The notes under the pieces were generated by a model. The model ran no database searches, was not told the DNA's origin, and worked only from the letters and a program-made list of their open reading frames with translations. Position numbers and translations under genes: made by a program. Of a stretch of 64,000 nucleotides of DNA, positions 10,014 to 18,934 are shown one piece after another (position 1 is the stretch's first letter; each line of letters begins with the position of its first letter). The stretch comes from Pseudomonas fragi (GTDB lineage Bacteria > Pseudomonadota > Gammaproteobacteria > Pseudomonadales > Pseudomonadaceae). The stretch covers positions 1,054,001-1,118,000 of the forward strand of contig NZ_LT629783.1 of assembly GCF_900105835.1 (NCBI RefSeq), written 5' to 3'.

Positions 10014-10039
10014 AAAAAGCCCTCTGACGAGGGCTTTTT
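10014..10039. terminator. Bidirectional Rho-independent terminator
   Basis: AAAAAGCCCTC (10014-10024), loop TGAC, GAGGGCTTTTT (10029-10039): a perfect 11-bp stem with A and T runs on both sides. It separates the K+ channel gene from the convergent crcB pair and works in both directions. Confidence 0.9.
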
Positions 10040-10057
10040 CATGGGTGTTGCAAAGAT

Positions 10058-10462
10058 CTATTGCGGCGTATCGGATGCAGGTAGCGGAGTCACTTTGGCC
10101 CCGGCCGCCAGGCCCAGCTCAACAGCGGCAAAGCCGATCACCAGGCTGATCACCAGATAGCAGATGGAGACAAAAACACTGCCCGGGTCTTGCATCATCT
10201 CGACGGCGCCAAAGACGAAACTGGAGAACGTGGACAGCCCGCCCATGATTCCGGTGCCGACCATTACATGTACGTACTGATTGATCCGGTTGCTCTTGAA
10301 CAGCGACGTGGCCACGCCCAGCAGAAACGCGGCGACGATATTGGCGACGAAGATATCCATCGGAAAACCGTCAGCCAGGCGCGGCACCGACAGCATGACA
10401 AACTCGCGACACATGGCGCCGAATGCGCCGCCAACGAAAATCAGAATAATCATGTTCAACAT
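10058..10462 (-). CDS. crcB: Fluoride ion channel CrcB, second copy of a tandem pair
   Basis: A 134-residue, four-helix membrane protein of the CrcB/Fluc family, which exports F- as a dimer. It has the early [11 protein letters not shown] motif, the pore-lining Asn segment [12 protein letters not shown] and the GLSTFSSF (TTFS-like) motif. It lies 16 bases downstream of another crcB on the same strand. Adjacent non-identical crcB genes in other bacteria often form obligate heterodimers of opposite topology. Here the first TTFS-like motif reads STFSS, slightly diverged. No fluoride riboswitch was recognised upstream. Confidence 0.88.
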   Translation of the reverse strand: MLNMIILIFVGGAFGAMCREFVMLSVPRLADGFPMDIFVANIVAAFLLGVATSLFKSNRINQYVHVMVGTGIMGGLSTFSSFVFGAVEMMQDPGSVFVSICYLVISLVIGFAAVELGLAAGAKVTPLPASDTPQ

Positions 10463-10478
10463 GGGGTTTGCTCCAGAG

Positions 10479-10859
10479 TCAGCGCGCCAGCCAGGCGCCG
10501 AACGCGGCGGCGGCCAGGCCGACCAGAACCGAGATAATCAGATAACCGGCGGCCCATGCCCGATCCCTGGCCTTGGCCAGTTTCGAGGCATCCAGCTGCA
10601 TGCTGCTGAATGTGGTGTAACCGCCCAGGATACCGGTGAGCACCGCGGCGCTAAGAAAATCGCCATAGCGGTCGCGCCAGTCCACGGTAAACAGGATGCT
10701 CAGGTAACCGATCACAAAGGCGCCGCTGACGTTGATCAGGAACGTGCCCAGCGGGAACGGTCCCTTGTACAGCTGCCCGACCCGCAACCCGATCCACCAG
10801 CGCAGCAGCGAGCCCAGCCCGCCCCCCAGTCCGACCCAGAAAACATCCAGCGCAGTCAT
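10479..10859 (-). CDS. crcB: Fluoride ion channel CrcB, first copy of a tandem pair
   Basis: A 126-residue CrcB/Fluc protein with [13 protein letters not shown] near the N terminus, the conserved [13 protein letters not shown] segment (pore Asn) and the canonical GGYTTFSSM motif. It is upstream of the other crcB in transcription order, with only 16 bases between, so the two should be cotranscribed. The leader (10860-10960, minus strand) has a GAGAGGGA ribosome site but no match to the crcB-motif riboswitch (GGNGATGG with CTGATGACNCC). Confidence 0.9.
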   Translation of the reverse strand: MTALDVFWVGLGGGLGSLLRWWIGLRVGQLYKGPFPLGTFLINVSGAFVIGYLSILFTVDWRDRYGDFLSAAVLTGILGGYTTFSSMQLDASKLAKARDRAWAAGYLIISVLVGLAAAAFGAWLAR

Positions 10860-11072
10860 GAAAATCCCTCTCGTGTCTGTTGGTGATTGGGGGGAACTCT
10901 AGTTCATAAAACCGCGGGCGGGCATGACTTGGGCCGGGTCTTTCGCTGTTACAGATGAGCCCATGCCGAGGACAGTGAGGCCTGAATGGCACAGCTCATA
11001 TTTGCTCAAGTTTTCAAACTGGCGTTCTTGAGCATTGCGGGGTATTTGAGCTGCACAGGACGTAAAGCCAAC

Positions 11073-11101
11073 TTGCAAAAGTCCCACCATGGGACTAGGA
11101 T
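11073..11101 (+). promoter_or_regulatory. higBA promoter with palindromic operator in the spacer
   Basis: TTGCAA (11073-11078) and TAGGAT (11096-11101) are separated by exactly 17 bases. The spacer contains AGTCCCA-CCA-TGGGACT (11080-11096), a perfect 7-bp palindrome. This is where a HigA-type antitoxin dimer would bind to repress its own operon. The -10 ends six bases before the toxin ATG at 11108, so transcription would begin at or next to the start codon. Confidence 0.6.
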
Positions 11102-11107
11102 CATTTT

Positions 11108-11410
11108 ATGAGAATCATCGCAATCAGTCAGCTCAAGATCTTTTGGCAGAAGCATCCAGGCGCAGAGCAATCTTTCCTGTGCTGGATTGATGAAGCAAAA
11201 AAGGCGAACTGGCAAACACCGGCCGACATCAAGGCGCAGTTTCGCCATGCCAGCATTCTCAAGAGCAACCGGGTCGTGTTCAACATCAAAGGTAACGCCT
11301 ATCGGCTCGTGGTGGCTGTGGCCTATCGCTACAGCGCCATCTATATCAAATTCGCAGGTACTCACCAGCAGTACGACACCATTGATGCCAACACCGTGGA
11401 AATGGAGTAA
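11108..11410 (+). CDS. higB: Type II toxin HigB (mRNA interferase family)
   Basis: A 100-residue protein of the HigB_toxin family (E. coli HigB type), a RelE-fold ribosome-dependent mRNA endonuclease. Family features are the N-terminal KIFWQKHPGAEQ segment, FRHASILKSNRVVFNIKGN and YRLVVAVAYRYSAIYIKF, ending with THQQYDTID. Toxin precedes antitoxin, three bases apart, the usual hig order. No ribosome site is visible before ATG 11108; the promoter position suggests a leaderless message. Native target in this host is not known. Confidence 0.85.
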   Translation: MRIIAISQLKIFWQKHPGAEQSFLCWIDEAKKANWQTPADIKAQFRHASILKSNRVVFNIKGNAYRLVVAVAYRYSAIYIKFAGTHQQYDTIDANTVEME

Positions 11411-11413
11411 CCC

Positions 11414-11782
11414 ATGAATATTCGTCCAATTCGCACAGAGCAGGACTACAAAGACGCACTGAAGTCGGTTTCGCCGCTGTTCGACAATGAACCGCAGCCC
11501 GGCACACCTGAAGGCGACTACCTGGAGGTGATGATCACCCTGATCGAAGCCTACGAAGCCAAGCATTTCCCCGTCGACCTGCCCAACCCGGTGGATGCCA
11601 TCCGTTTCCGAATGGAGCAGTCCGGGCTGTCACCGGCTGACCTGGTACCTGCTATCGGCCGGCAGAACCGGGTATATGAAGTGCTCAACGGCAAACGCTC
11701 CTTGACTCTGCCCATGATCTGGAAGCTGCATGAGATGTTCGGCATCCCGGCAGAAAGCCTGATCAAGCCGGTGAAATCATGA
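11414..11782 (+). CDS. higA: Antitoxin HigA (HTH family)
   Basis: A 122-residue protein. The N-terminal half (EQDYKDALKSVSPLFDNEP and GDYLEVMITLIEAYEAKHF) is the characteristic HigA segment of the E. coli family; the C-terminal half (about residues 60-115) is an HTH-Xre domain with LSPADLVPAIGRQNRVYEVLNGKRSLTLPMIWKL. It should neutralise HigB and repress the promoter at 11073-11101. It starts three bases after higB, so translation is coupled. Confidence 0.87.
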   Translation: MNIRPIRTEQDYKDALKSVSPLFDNEPQPGTPEGDYLEVMITLIEAYEAKHFPVDLPNPVDAIRFRMEQSGLSPADLVPAIGRQNRVYEVLNGKRSLTLPMIWKLHEMFGIPAESLIKPVKS

Positions 11783-11827
11783 CCGCCGGGGCAGGCAAGA
11801 TCATGGGCGCGGGTGAAAAGGAGTACC

Positions 11828-12148
11828 ATGCGCTCCGGCTTCACCCTACCGCCCCATGGAACCCCTATGTTTCCCAACGCTGAACGCTACAACCACTCCA
11901 CCGAATACGCCAACAAACTGGTCGACCGCATCGGCCAGACCCCGGCCTGGATTGCCCTGCGCCTGGGGGTTACGGAAAAACGCATGCGCTATATCCTCGC
12001 CGGATCCCGCACGATCAAGGGCGACACCACCGAAATCCTGATGAGTTACGCCGAGCAGTTTTGCCTGGAATGCCTGGCCGCCGAAGCCAAGGCCGCCAAG
12101 GATCGCGCCCGCTCCAAGGCTGCCGCCAGCCCTGCCAGCGACGCCTAA
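11828..12148 (+). CDS. Small HTH-like hypothetical protein
   Basis: A 106-residue protein that starts best at ATG 11828, four bases after AAGGAG; a later ATG at 11867 is also possible. The middle ([23 protein letters not shown]) reads as a helix-turn-helix of the lambda-repressor type, followed by [20 protein letters not shown] and an Ala/Lys-rich tail. It follows higA by 45 bases on the same strand but is not part of the usual hig pair. The stop overlaps by four bases the stop of the facing polB. DNA binding is inferred from the HTH only. Confidence 0.65.
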   Translation: MRSGFTLPPHGTPMFPNAERYNHSTEYANKLVDRIGQTPAWIALRLGVTEKRMRYILAGSRTIKGDTTEILMSYAEQFCLECLAAEAKAAKDRARSKAAASPASDA

Positions 12149-14508
12149 AACAGCCCCATCTGGCCGCCCACCAGGGCGCTGAAATCGTCGTCGACAAACA
12201 CCAGAATCGCGTCCGCAACCGGTTGCAGCTGGCGCGTCAGATAGTGGTCGTAATCCACCTCGGCGGTGCGGTTCTCCAGCGGCTGGGGCCCGGCCACGGT
12301 GATCACGTAGCTGATGCTGCCGCCATTCTGGTACTGGCGCGGGCGCCCGTGCAGGTCGTTGTACTCATCGGCCAGCCGTGCCGCCCGCACATGGGGCGGC
12401 ACATTGCGCTCGTAGTCACTGAGCGGGCGGCGCAGGCGCTTGCGGTAGATCAGCAGTTCATCATGCTCGCCCGCCAGGGTAGCGCGCACAAAATCGCGCA
12501 CGTAGTCCTGCCACGGCTGGCGGTCGAAGATGCGCCGGTACAGCGCCTGCTGAAACTGCTGGGCCAGCGGCGACCAGTCGCTGCGCACGGTTTCAAGACC
12601 CTTGTAGACCATCTCCCGACGCCCGTCGGCATGCACCACAAGCCCCGCATAGCGCTTTTTGCTGCCCTCCTCGGCACCCCGGATGGTCGGCATCAGGAAG
12701 CGGCTGTAGTGGGTCTCGAATTGCAGCTCCAGCGCACTGGTCAACCCGTACTCGTCACGCACATGGGCCTGCCACCAGTCGTTGACATACGCCACCAGCT
12801 CACGGCCGATCCGGGCGGCATCAACTTCGCTGTGCTCGCTGCGCAGCCAGACGAAGGTGGAGTCGGTGTCGCCATAGATCACGCTAAAGCCCCGGGCCTC
12901 GATCAGGGCCCGGGTCTTGAGCATGATCTCGTGCCCGCGCAGGGTGATCGACGACGCCAGCCGCGTATCAAAAAACCGGCACCCGCTGGAGCCCAACACC
13001 CCGTAAAAAGCATTCATGATGATTTTCAGGGCCTGGGACAGAGGCGCGTTTTTCTCCCGCTTGGCCACTTCGCGACCATTGGCCACACGCTCGATAATGG
13101 CCGGCAGGCAGTGCCGGCTACGCGAGAAACGCGCGCCGCGAAAACCCGGCACCGAGGCCTCATCGCTTGGCTCGCGCAACCCTTCCACCAGCCCCAGCGG
13201 GTCAATCAGGAACGTGCGGATAATCGACGGGTACAGGCTTTTGTAATCGAGCACCAGCACCGATTCGTACAACCCCGGTCGGGACTCCATGACAAAACCG
13301 CCGGGGCTGGCCTGGGGCGGGTTGTCGCCCAGGTTGGGGGCGACAAAGCCCTGGCGATGCATCAACGGCATGTACAGGTGATAGAACGCCGCCACCGACC
13401 CGCCGCTGCGGTCAGCCTCCAGCCCCGTGACCGAGGCACGTTCCAGCAAAAAGGTCAGTAGCTCGGTTTTGGCGAAAATCCGCGTGACCAGTTCGCAGTC
13501 CTTGAGGTTGTAACGGGCCAGCGCAGGCTTGTCATGGGCAAACATGCGGTTGATTTCGTCCATGCGCTGGTACGGCGTGCTGATGTCCTTGCCTTCGCCC
13601 AGCAGGGTCTGGGCGACGTTTTCCAGGCTGAAGGAAGTAAACGACCAGGTCGCCGAGCGCAACGACTCAATCCCGTCGATGATCAGCCGCCCTGCAGCAC
13701 TGGCAAAAAAATGGTTTTTGCGGCTGCCGTGCTCGCGCCACTGCATTTCACTGCCGCCACGCCCCAGCAGCAGCGGGATACCCAGGCGCCGGGCATGCTC
13801 GTGCAACACCCGCATGTCGAACTGCACCACATTCCAGCCGATGATCGCGTCGGGGTCATGCCGGGCCATCCACTGGTTAAGACGCAGCAGCAGGTCGCCG
13901 CGGGTGGCACAGAACTCCAGGTCGAAATCCACCGGGGTATCGGCCGCAGTGGCCTTGCCCAGCATATACACCTGGCGCTGGCCGCAGCCTTCCAGGGCGA
14001 TGGAATACAAATCGCCCTGCTCGCTGGTTTCGATGTCCAGTGACACCAGTTTGAGCTGCGGTCGGTAGTCTGGATGGGGTTTGAGCCGCGCATCCAGCAG
14101 CGGCCCGTCGTCCTGGGCTCGGCCGCCGAAACTCACTGGAGCAGTGATAAAGCGTTCCATCAAAAAACGCTCCGGCGGGCGGATGTCGGCCTCGTACACA
14201 TCGACCCCGGCACGGCGCAGGCGCTGGGCAATGTCCATCAGCAGGCCGTGCTGGCGGCAATACAGGCCGGTCACCGGGCGTGACTGGAAATCACACAGCG
14301 CCAGCTCACGAAATTCCACCCCCGCCTCGCCCTGCAACAGCGCCTGTGCCTGGCCTGACTGAATGCTCGGGATAAACGCAGTGGACGTTTGATAAGGCAG
14401 GCGCACAAGCTGCGGCCCGTCATCGGTGGCCAGCCAGAATTCGACCTCGATGCCCGACGGCGTATCACGCCAGTGCCGGGTCAGGACAAAGCCCTGCCTC
14501 AAGTCCAT
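12145..14508 (-). CDS. polB: DNA polymerase II (family B)
   Basis: A 787-residue family B DNA polymerase, close to the 783 residues of E. coli Pol II. Exonuclease motif I is [19 protein letters not shown]; polymerase motif A is [15 protein letters not shown]; motif B includes [15 protein letters not shown]; motif C is [12 protein letters not shown]. Both proofreading and polymerase centres are therefore intact. It acts in replication restart and translesion synthesis and in many bacteria is LexA-controlled; I did not find a clear LexA box just upstream, where a lipoprotein gene ends eight bases before it. The open frame extends upstream, but ATG 14508 matches the family start MDLRQGF. Confidence 0.95.
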   Translation of the reverse strand: MDLRQGFVLTRHWRDTPSGIEVEFWLATDDGPQLVRLPYQTSTAFIPSIQSGQAQALLQGEAGVEFRELALCDFQSRPVTGLYCRQHGLLMDIAQRLRRAGVDVYEADIRPPERFLMERFITAPVSFGGRAQDDGPLLDARLKPHPDYRPQLKLVSLDIETSEQGDLYSIALEGCGQRQVYMLGKATAADTPVDFDLEFCATRGDLLLRLNQWMARHDPDAIIGWNVVQFDMRVLHEHARRLGIPLLLGRGGSEMQWREHGSRKNHFFASAAGRLIIDGIESLRSATWSFTSFSLENVAQTLLGEGKDISTPYQRMDEINRMFAHDKPALARYNLKDCELVTRIFAKTELLTFLLERASVTGLEADRSGGSVAAFYHLYMPLMHRQGFVAPNLGDNPPQASPGGFVMESRPGLYESVLVLDYKSLYPSIIRTFLIDPLGLVEGLREPSDEASVPGFRGARFSRSRHCLPAIIERVANGREVAKREKNAPLSQALKIIMNAFYGVLGSSGCRFFDTRLASSITLRGHEIMLKTRALIEARGFSVIYGDTDSTFVWLRSEHSEVDAARIGRELVAYVNDWWQAHVRDEYGLTSALELQFETHYSRFLMPTIRGAEEGSKKRYAGLVVHADGRREMVYKGLETVRSDWSPLAQQFQQALYRRIFDRQPWQDYVRDFVRATLAGEHDELLIYRKRLRRPLSDYERNVPPHVRAARLADEYNDLHGRPRQYQNGGSISYVITVAGPQPLENRTAEVDYDHYLTRQLQPVADAILVFVDDDFSALVGGQMGLF

Positions 14509-14515
14509 TACGCGA

Positions 14516-14869
14516 TTACAGGCACGTCGCCAGCATCGCCAGGCGGCGCATGGCGGCAGCATCACCCGGCTGTTTGGCGTAGTAGTTTACTGCCGTGCCG
14601 GTGCCCTGGGGCTGCAGATCGGCAAAGGACTCGGCACCACGGGTGTAGACCGTCTGTTTTCCGGCCTTGTCGCTGTTGATATAGGCACTGGCATCGACGC
14701 CGAACACGCTTTCATCCTGCCAGGAAAACTTGATGCATTCGGCGACCAGCGCCGTGGCTTTTTCCGAAGCCAGCACCCGGGTTGGAGCCTTGGCACGGGC
14801 AGTGTCCATCGCAGGAGATACACAACCGGCCAGCAAGGCCAGACTCATGACGCCGATCAGCATTCGCAT
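14516..14869 (-). CDS. Small putative lipoprotein
   Basis: A 117-residue protein with a type II signal peptide: [16 protein letters not shown], where LLAGC is the lipobox and Cys16 the expected lipidation site. The mature part has no family I can name; it contains two more cysteines (AECIKFSW and the final ATCL) that could form a disulphide. It ends eight bases before the polB start, so the two are probably cotranscribed. Start ATG 14869 was chosen because it opens the signal peptide. Confidence 0.7.
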   Translation of the reverse strand: MRMLIGVMSLALLAGCVSPAMDTARAKAPTRVLASEKATALVAECIKFSWQDESVFGVDASAYINSDKAGKQTVYTRGAESFADLQPQGTGTAVNYYAKQPGDAAAMRRLAMLATCL

Positions 14870-14939
14870 TGGATATCCCCTAGATAAAGGCCAATACGAT
14901 ATCACGCAGTCAGTGCCCACAGGTGGCTAAATAACCAGT

Positions 14940-15209
14940 AGTCCGCTGGAGGGGCGTGATCTCCCAAAGAACATAGGTTCGCGGGTCCCGCCCCAAAACA
15001 GGCCGGCCGGTCGGCCGCCTCGACGGCTTTTGATCTACCCGCCCCATCGGGAGGCCGAGTGGAGGTTCTGCGCAGTGGGCCTCCCGGCATGGATGCCGGG
15101 AGAGCCGCGATGGGCCATGGATGGCCCGTGGCGGCGTGCCCACGGAGCTAACCTGCACGAGGGAACCTGAGCGCAGCGAAGGCCGGACGCCAGGGGCAAG
15201 CCTTTTTGG
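14940..15209. repeat. Dispersed palindrome-rich repeat element, copy 1
   Basis: GC-rich DNA with no plausible gene, built of short inverted repeats. It shares with 22965-23086 the ordered blocks GGTCGGCCGCCTCG, CTTTTGATCT, CGGGAGGCCGAG and CCGGCATGGATGCCGG. It ends in GGGGCAAGCCTTTTTGGT, a phrase I recall from repeated elements in other Pseudomonas genomes. The IS3-family element begins directly after it. Details of its hairpins are given at 15081-15134. Confidence 0.7.
15081..15134 (+). promoter_or_regulatory. Two hairpins with AUGGAU loops inside the repeat
   Basis: Hairpin 1: CTCCCGGC (15081-15088) pairs with GCCGGGAG (15095-15102) around ATGGAT. Hairpin 2: GGGCC (15112-15116) pairs with GGCCC (15123-15127) around a second ATGGAT, extended by GCCGC/GCGGC (15104-15108, 15130-15134). 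ANGGAN in a hexaloop is the known CsrA/RsmA recognition pattern found in RsmY/RsmZ-type sRNAs. Whether this DNA is transcribed is unknown. Confidence 0.5.
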
Positions 15210-15273
15210 TGGGCCTGTCCCGTGACAACGGACGCCAAGAAGCGATACTTAAATCGTTCTCTTGGAGGTTGCC

Positions 15274-15567
15274 ATGTATCCATCTACTCGCCGTAACTAT
15301 ACCGATGAGTTCAAGACTCAAGCGGTTGCGCTGGCTGAAAGCGTTGGCAGAACCGAAGCGGCCCGCCAGCTAGAGATGTCAGTCAAAACGCTCGATAACT
15401 GGGTGGACGCCACGCGCAGGGGCCAACCGCTGAGTTCGCCCGAGCGCAAGCCAATTACGAAGGAAGACAGTGAGCTTGCCCGCCTGCGAGCCGAGGTTGC
15501 CGAGCTGAAAATGGAGCGTGAAATCCTAAAAAAGGCGGCGGTATTCTTCGCCAGAGAGTCCAGGTGA
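15274..15567 (+). CDS. IS3-family transposase OrfA
   Basis: A 97-residue OrfA: an HTH (EFKTQAVALAESVGRTEAARQLEMS) that binds the IS ends, then a leucine-zipper-like coiled coil (ELARLRAEVAELKMEREILK). Start ATG 15274 is preceded by TTGGAGG. A slippery A6G run at 15528-15534 (CTA AAA AAG) lies near the end; a -1 shift there enters the orfB frame, which is open from that point, and would give the fused OrfAB transposase. The stop TGA overlaps the GTG of orfB. Confidence 0.92.
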   Translation: MYPSTRRNYTDEFKTQAVALAESVGRTEAARQLEMSVKTLDNWVDATRRGQPLSSPERKPITKEDSELARLRAEVAELKMEREILKKAAVFFARESR

Positions 15568-16427
15568 GATACGCCTTCGTCGCTGCTGAACGGACTCAAT
15601 ACCCGGTACAGGTGTTGTGTCGGGTGATGGAAGTCTCGACTTCAGGTTTCTACGATTACACGCACAGACAGCCTCGCCCTGATCCTGACGCTCAGATTCG
15701 CATTGCGTTGCGCAGTGCTTATGCGGCCAGTCGAAAAACCTATGGGCGGCCACGGTTGGTAGCCGCCTTGCGCCAGAAATCGTTCGCAGTGGGCCACAAA
15801 CGGGTCAGGCGGTTGATGCGCGAGGAGCGGATACAGGGCAAGTCCAAAGGAGGTTTCAGGCCCTGCACCACTGACAGCTGTCATTATTTGCCGGTGGCGA
15901 GCAATGTGTTAGCGCGTCAGTTTTCTATCGATAACCCCACGCCGACCTGGGTCAGTGATATCACCTATCTCCCAACCAGAGAGGGTTGGTTGTATCTAGC
16001 GATAGTGTTAAGCATCCAGACCCGCCAGATCTTGGGCTACAGCTTGTCGGACCGCATGCCAGATGGTTTGGTCGAAAGCGCGTTTTTGAATGCCTGGAGC
16101 GCCTGTTCTGGCAGCAGTGGAGCAGTATTTCACTCCGATCAGGGCCGTCAGTACGCAAGCAGTAAGTTCCGTTTGACGCTGGCCAAGAAGGACTTCACCC
16201 AGAGCATGAGTCGAAAGGGAAATTGCTGGGACAACGCAGTGGCCGAGAGCTTTTTCGCTACGCTGAAAAGAGAGGAGGCTTTCGGGGTCTACCCCACAAA
16301 AAAACAGGCACAGCTATCAATCGCCAGCTATGTACATGGGTTTTACAACAGCAGTCGACTGCACTCAGCTCTGGGATATCGTTCTCCGAACGAATATGCA
16401 AAGAGCTTGAGGCAGAAGACTCGATAG
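15564..16427 (+). CDS. IS3-family transposase OrfB (DDE catalytic part)
   Basis: A 287-residue OrfB with an rve integrase core. The DDE residues are Asp in TWVSDITYLPT, Asp in VFHSDQGRQY and Glu in AVAESFFATLKRE. The N-terminal half is the HTH_21 region (SRKTYGRPRLVAALR). The GTG at 15564 overlaps the orfA stop, but the active product is expected from -1 frameshifting at 15528-15534. Length and all catalytic residues are normal, so the element may still be mobile. Confidence 0.93.
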   Translation: MRYAFVAAERTQYPVQVLCRVMEVSTSGFYDYTHRQPRPDPDAQIRIALRSAYAASRKTYGRPRLVAALRQKSFAVGHKRVRRLMREERIQGKSKGGFRPCTTDSCHYLPVASNVLARQFSIDNPTPTWVSDITYLPTREGWLYLAIVLSIQTRQILGYSLSDRMPDGLVESAFLNAWSACSGSSGAVFHSDQGRQYASSKFRLTLAKKDFTQSMSRKGNCWDNAVAESFFATLKREEAFGVYPTKKQAQLSIASYVHGFYNSSRLHSALGYRSPNEYAKSLRQKTR

Positions 16428-16491
16428 CCAGCTTCTTGGCGTCCGCTGCAGGGAGACAGGCCCAGCGTTACTCATATCTGCTTTTGCCTTT

Positions 16492-16532
16492 AGTCCCCTC
16501 TCCCTCCGGGAGAGGGCTAGGGTGAGGGGCTT
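16492..16532. repeat. Short palindromic repeat CCCTCTCCC/GGGAGAGGG, copy 1
   Basis: The stretch from TTTAGTCCCCTCTCCCTCC through GGGAGAGGGCTAGGGTGAGGGG is nearly identical to 50892-50942. Its core is an 8-9 bp hairpin. It sits just right of the IS element and just past the 3' end of the GntR gene, where such palindromes commonly act as terminators or mRNA protectors. Confidence 0.7.
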
Positions 16533-16548
16533 TTGATCTGCTTTGCCC

Positions 16549-17259
16549 TCACTCCCCTGCCATGCGCTCCAGGCTGTTGCTCAGATGCAGCAGCATGGCA
16601 GCGCGGGCGGCGTCGGGGTCCTGGCGGCGAATGGCGCGCAGAATCGCTTCGTGTTCGAGCACGGCCATTTGACCCAACTGCTTGAGGTCGGCATCACCGC
16701 GCTCCTGACTGTTGATCCGGGTACGCGGGATCGCCGAACGCCCCAGCTGGGCAATGATGTCGGTGAAACAACTGTTGCCCGTGGCCTGGGCGATCAACTG
16801 GTGAAACCGCAAGTCCGGCTCGACGCTGCTGTCATTGTTGGCCAGTGAGTTCTGATGGTCATCCAGCGCCTGGCGCATCTGCAGCAGTTGCTCCTCCGTG
16901 CGACGCCTGGCGGCCAGTGCCGCCGCCTGGGTCTCCAGGCCCATGCGCAACTCGATGATGCCGCGCACGCTGGCCGCGGTATCCCGGCTCAAGTGAATGC
17001 CCTGGCGCTGATCACGCTCAAGCACGAAGGTGCCAATGCCGTGACGGGTCTCGACCAGCCCCGCTGCCTGCAATTTTGAAATCGCCTCACGCACCACGGT
17101 GCGGCTTACGCCGTGCTCACGCACGATGGCCGACTCGGAAGGCAGCTTCTCGCCGGGCGCCAGTTGGCCCAGCAGGATCCGCTGTGTCAGCTCGGCCACG
17201 ATGTCGTGGGCCAGGCCCGGTGAACGCTTGCGCAACGGCGCACTCTGGGGGTTGTGCAT
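16549..17259 (-). CDS. GntR-family (FadR subfamily) regulator, likely of glucarate genes
   Basis: A 236-residue repressor: N-terminal winged HTH (LPSESAIVREHGVSRTVVREAISKLQ) and a C-terminal all-helical FCD ligand domain with its metal-site His region (DLRFHQLIAQATGN). The chosen start is ATG 17259 (MHNPQSAPL); an upstream in-frame start at 17280 is less likely. It is divergent from the transporter and glucarate dehydratase genes, across a 320-base AT-rich gap, so local control by D-glucarate or a related sugar acid is the natural inference. Confidence 0.85.
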   Translation of the reverse strand: MHNPQSAPLRKRSPGLAHDIVAELTQRILLGQLAPGEKLPSESAIVREHGVSRTVVREAISKLQAAGLVETRHGIGTFVLERDQRQGIHLSRDTAASVRGIIELRMGLETQAAALAARRRTEEQLLQMRQALDDHQNSLANNDSSVEPDLRFHQLIAQATGNSCFTDIIAQLGRSAIPRTRINSQERGDADLKQLGQMAVLEHEAILRAIRRQDPDAARAAMLLHLSNSLERMAGE

Positions 17260-17301
17260 GGGGCAAATCCCTTCGAACAAGACGGTCTGATACTAGCACC
17301 C

Positions 17302-17314
17302 GTACATGTATGAC
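17302..17314. promoter_or_regulatory. Candidate GntR operator
   Basis: GTACATGTATGAC contains the palindrome TACATGTA and lies 43-55 bases upstream of the GntR start. A related half-site, CGTATGATGTC, occurs at 17503-17513 near the transporter. FadR-type operators are short AT-rich palindromes of this kind. This is pattern matching only. Confidence 0.3.
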
Positions 17315-17580
17315 AAGTTAAATAAAAATCAGACAACCCTGTGTTTAAAACTGATTACGACCTTCAGGCAAGTACCTCGCCTGCAGCTTTTCCTGGCCTT
17401 AAAGCCAGCAAATCACCCGAAGAATCGAAATTAAAGTATCTATATCAGCATTTTTATAACTTTTTGGTTTGTTTCAAAGCATTGCCAGGAAAAAAGTCAA
17501 CTCGTATGATGTCTGGCGACTGCAGGCCCGATCTGCAGCACACATAACCCGCATAAAAATAATCAGTGGGGCTTTGAATT

Positions 17581-18921
17581 GTGAACACTTCCGGCAATCC
17601 GTCTGCTGCGTACGCCAACGACCCGGTCCTGGCGCGTGCGATCCAAAAAGTGAAGCGCCATGTACTGCCGCTCTTCGTCATCATGTTTATCGTCAACTAC
17701 ATCGACCGCGTAAACATCGGCTTTGTGCGCAGCCACATGGAGCACGATCTGGGCATTGGTGCCGCCGCCTATGGCTTCGGTGCAGGGCTGTTTTTCATCG
17801 GCTACGCACTGTTTGAAGTGCCGTCCAATATGCTGCTGCAAAAAGTCGGCGCCCGTATCTGGCTGACACGGATCATGTTCACCTGGGGCATCACCGCCAC
17901 CCTGATGGCCTTTATCCAGAACGAAACCCACTTCTATATCCTGCGCTTTCTGCTCGGCGTAGCCGAAGCCGGCTTCTTCCCGGGCGTGATCTATTACTTC
18001 ACCCGCTGGCTGCCGGGCGCCGAACGCGGCAAGGCGATTGCCATCTTCCTCAGCGGCTCGGCACTGGCCTCACTGATCTCGGGACCACTGAGCGGCCTGC
18101 TGCTGCAAATCACCGGCATGGGCCTGCATGGCTGGCAGTGGATGTACATCATCGAAGGCATGGCCTCGGTGGTGCTGTGCGTGTTTGTTTGGTTCTGGCT
18201 GGACTCAAAACCCCACGACGCCAAATGGCTCAGCCGTGCCGAGCAAGATGCGCTGGTCAACGAGATTGACCGCGAGCAGCGTGAACGCGATGCCGTCAAC
18301 ACCGTCAAGCCCACCTTGGGCAGGCTGCTCAAGGACCGGCAGATCATGCTGTTTTGCGCGATCTACTTCTGTATCCAGCTGACCATTTATGCGGCCACCT
18401 TCTGGCTGCCGAGCATCATCAAGAAAATGGGCGACCTGAGCGATATCCAGGTGGGCTTTTACAACTCGATCCCGTGGCTGATCTCCATCATTGCCATGTA
18501 CGCCTTTGCCTCGCTGGCCAGCAAGTTCAGGTTCCAGCAAGCCTGGGTGGCGGCCGCCCTGGTCATTGCCGCCATCGGCATGTTCATGTCCACCACCGGC
18601 GGGCCGATCTTCGCGTTTATCGCCATCTGCTTTACCGCCATAGGTTTCAAATCGGCATCGGCGCTGTTCTGGCCCATCCCCCAGGGCTACCTGGATGCAC
18701 GCATCGCGGCGGCGGTAATCGCGCTGATCAACTCCATCGGCAACCTCGGCGGCTTCGTCGCCCCCACCACCTTCGGTTTCCTGGAACAAACCACCGGCTC
18801 GATCCAGGGCGGCCTCTATGGCCTGGCCGGCACGTCGATCATTGCGGCAGTCATTGTGTTCTTTGCCAAGACCAAACCCACTCCCACGGCCGTGACCCCC
18901 ACCGCCCTGCAACCTGCCTGA
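17581..18921 (+). CDS. gudP: MFS transporter, probable glucarate/galactarate permease
   Basis: A 446-residue MFS protein with 12 predicted membrane segments of the anion:cation symporter group. Family signatures are [16 protein letters not shown] text in helix 1 ([19 protein letters not shown]), the [22 protein letters not shown] loop and [20 protein letters not shown]. Start is GTG 17581 with only a weak ribosome site. It is 13 bases upstream of the glucarate dehydratase gene, which gives the likely substrate. The symbol is by context; other sugar acids are possible. Confidence 0.8.
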   Translation: MNTSGNPSAAYANDPVLARAIQKVKRHVLPLFVIMFIVNYIDRVNIGFVRSHMEHDLGIGAAAYGFGAGLFFIGYALFEVPSNMLLQKVGARIWLTRIMFTWGITATLMAFIQNETHFYILRFLLGVAEAGFFPGVIYYFTRWLPGAERGKAIAIFLSGSALASLISGPLSGLLLQITGMGLHGWQWMYIIEGMASVVLCVFVWFWLDSKPHDAKWLSRAEQDALVNEIDREQRERDAVNTVKPTLGRLLKDRQIMLFCAIYFCIQLTIYAATFWLPSIIKKMGDLSDIQVGFYNSIPWLISIIAMYAFASLASKFRFQQAWVAAALVIAAIGMFMSTTGGPIFAFIAICFTAIGFKSASALFWPIPQGYLDARIAAAVIALINSIGNLGGFVAPTTFGFLEQTTGSIQGGLYGLAGTSIIAAVIVFFAKTKPTPTAVTPTALQPA

Positions 18922-18934
18922 CAAGGACCAGACC

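Larger units (their letters stand above)
15210..16464 (+). mobile_element. IS3-family insertion sequence (about 1255 bp)
   Basis: The left end at 15210 (TGGGCCTGTC...) and the right end at 16464 are inverted repeats: both read TGGGCCTGTC from the outside and share GCGGACGCCAAGAAGC-like sequence about 20 bases in. Inside lie the two overlapping IS3 frames, orfA and orfB. The termini are TG...CA as in IS3 elements. I see no matching 3- or 4-base duplication at the two junctions (TGG left, GCG right), so there may have been a deletion or recombination. Both transposase frames appear intact. Confidence 0.88.

Noticed and set aside
10860..10990. Possible fluoride riboswitch before crcB
   Set aside because: No GGNGATGG or CTGATGACNCC core on the minus strand.
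12061..13461. 466-codon plus-strand frame opposite polB
   Set aside because: Antisense shadow of a clear DNA polymerase II; His/Gln/Arg-rich as expected for the opposite strand of a GC-rich gene.
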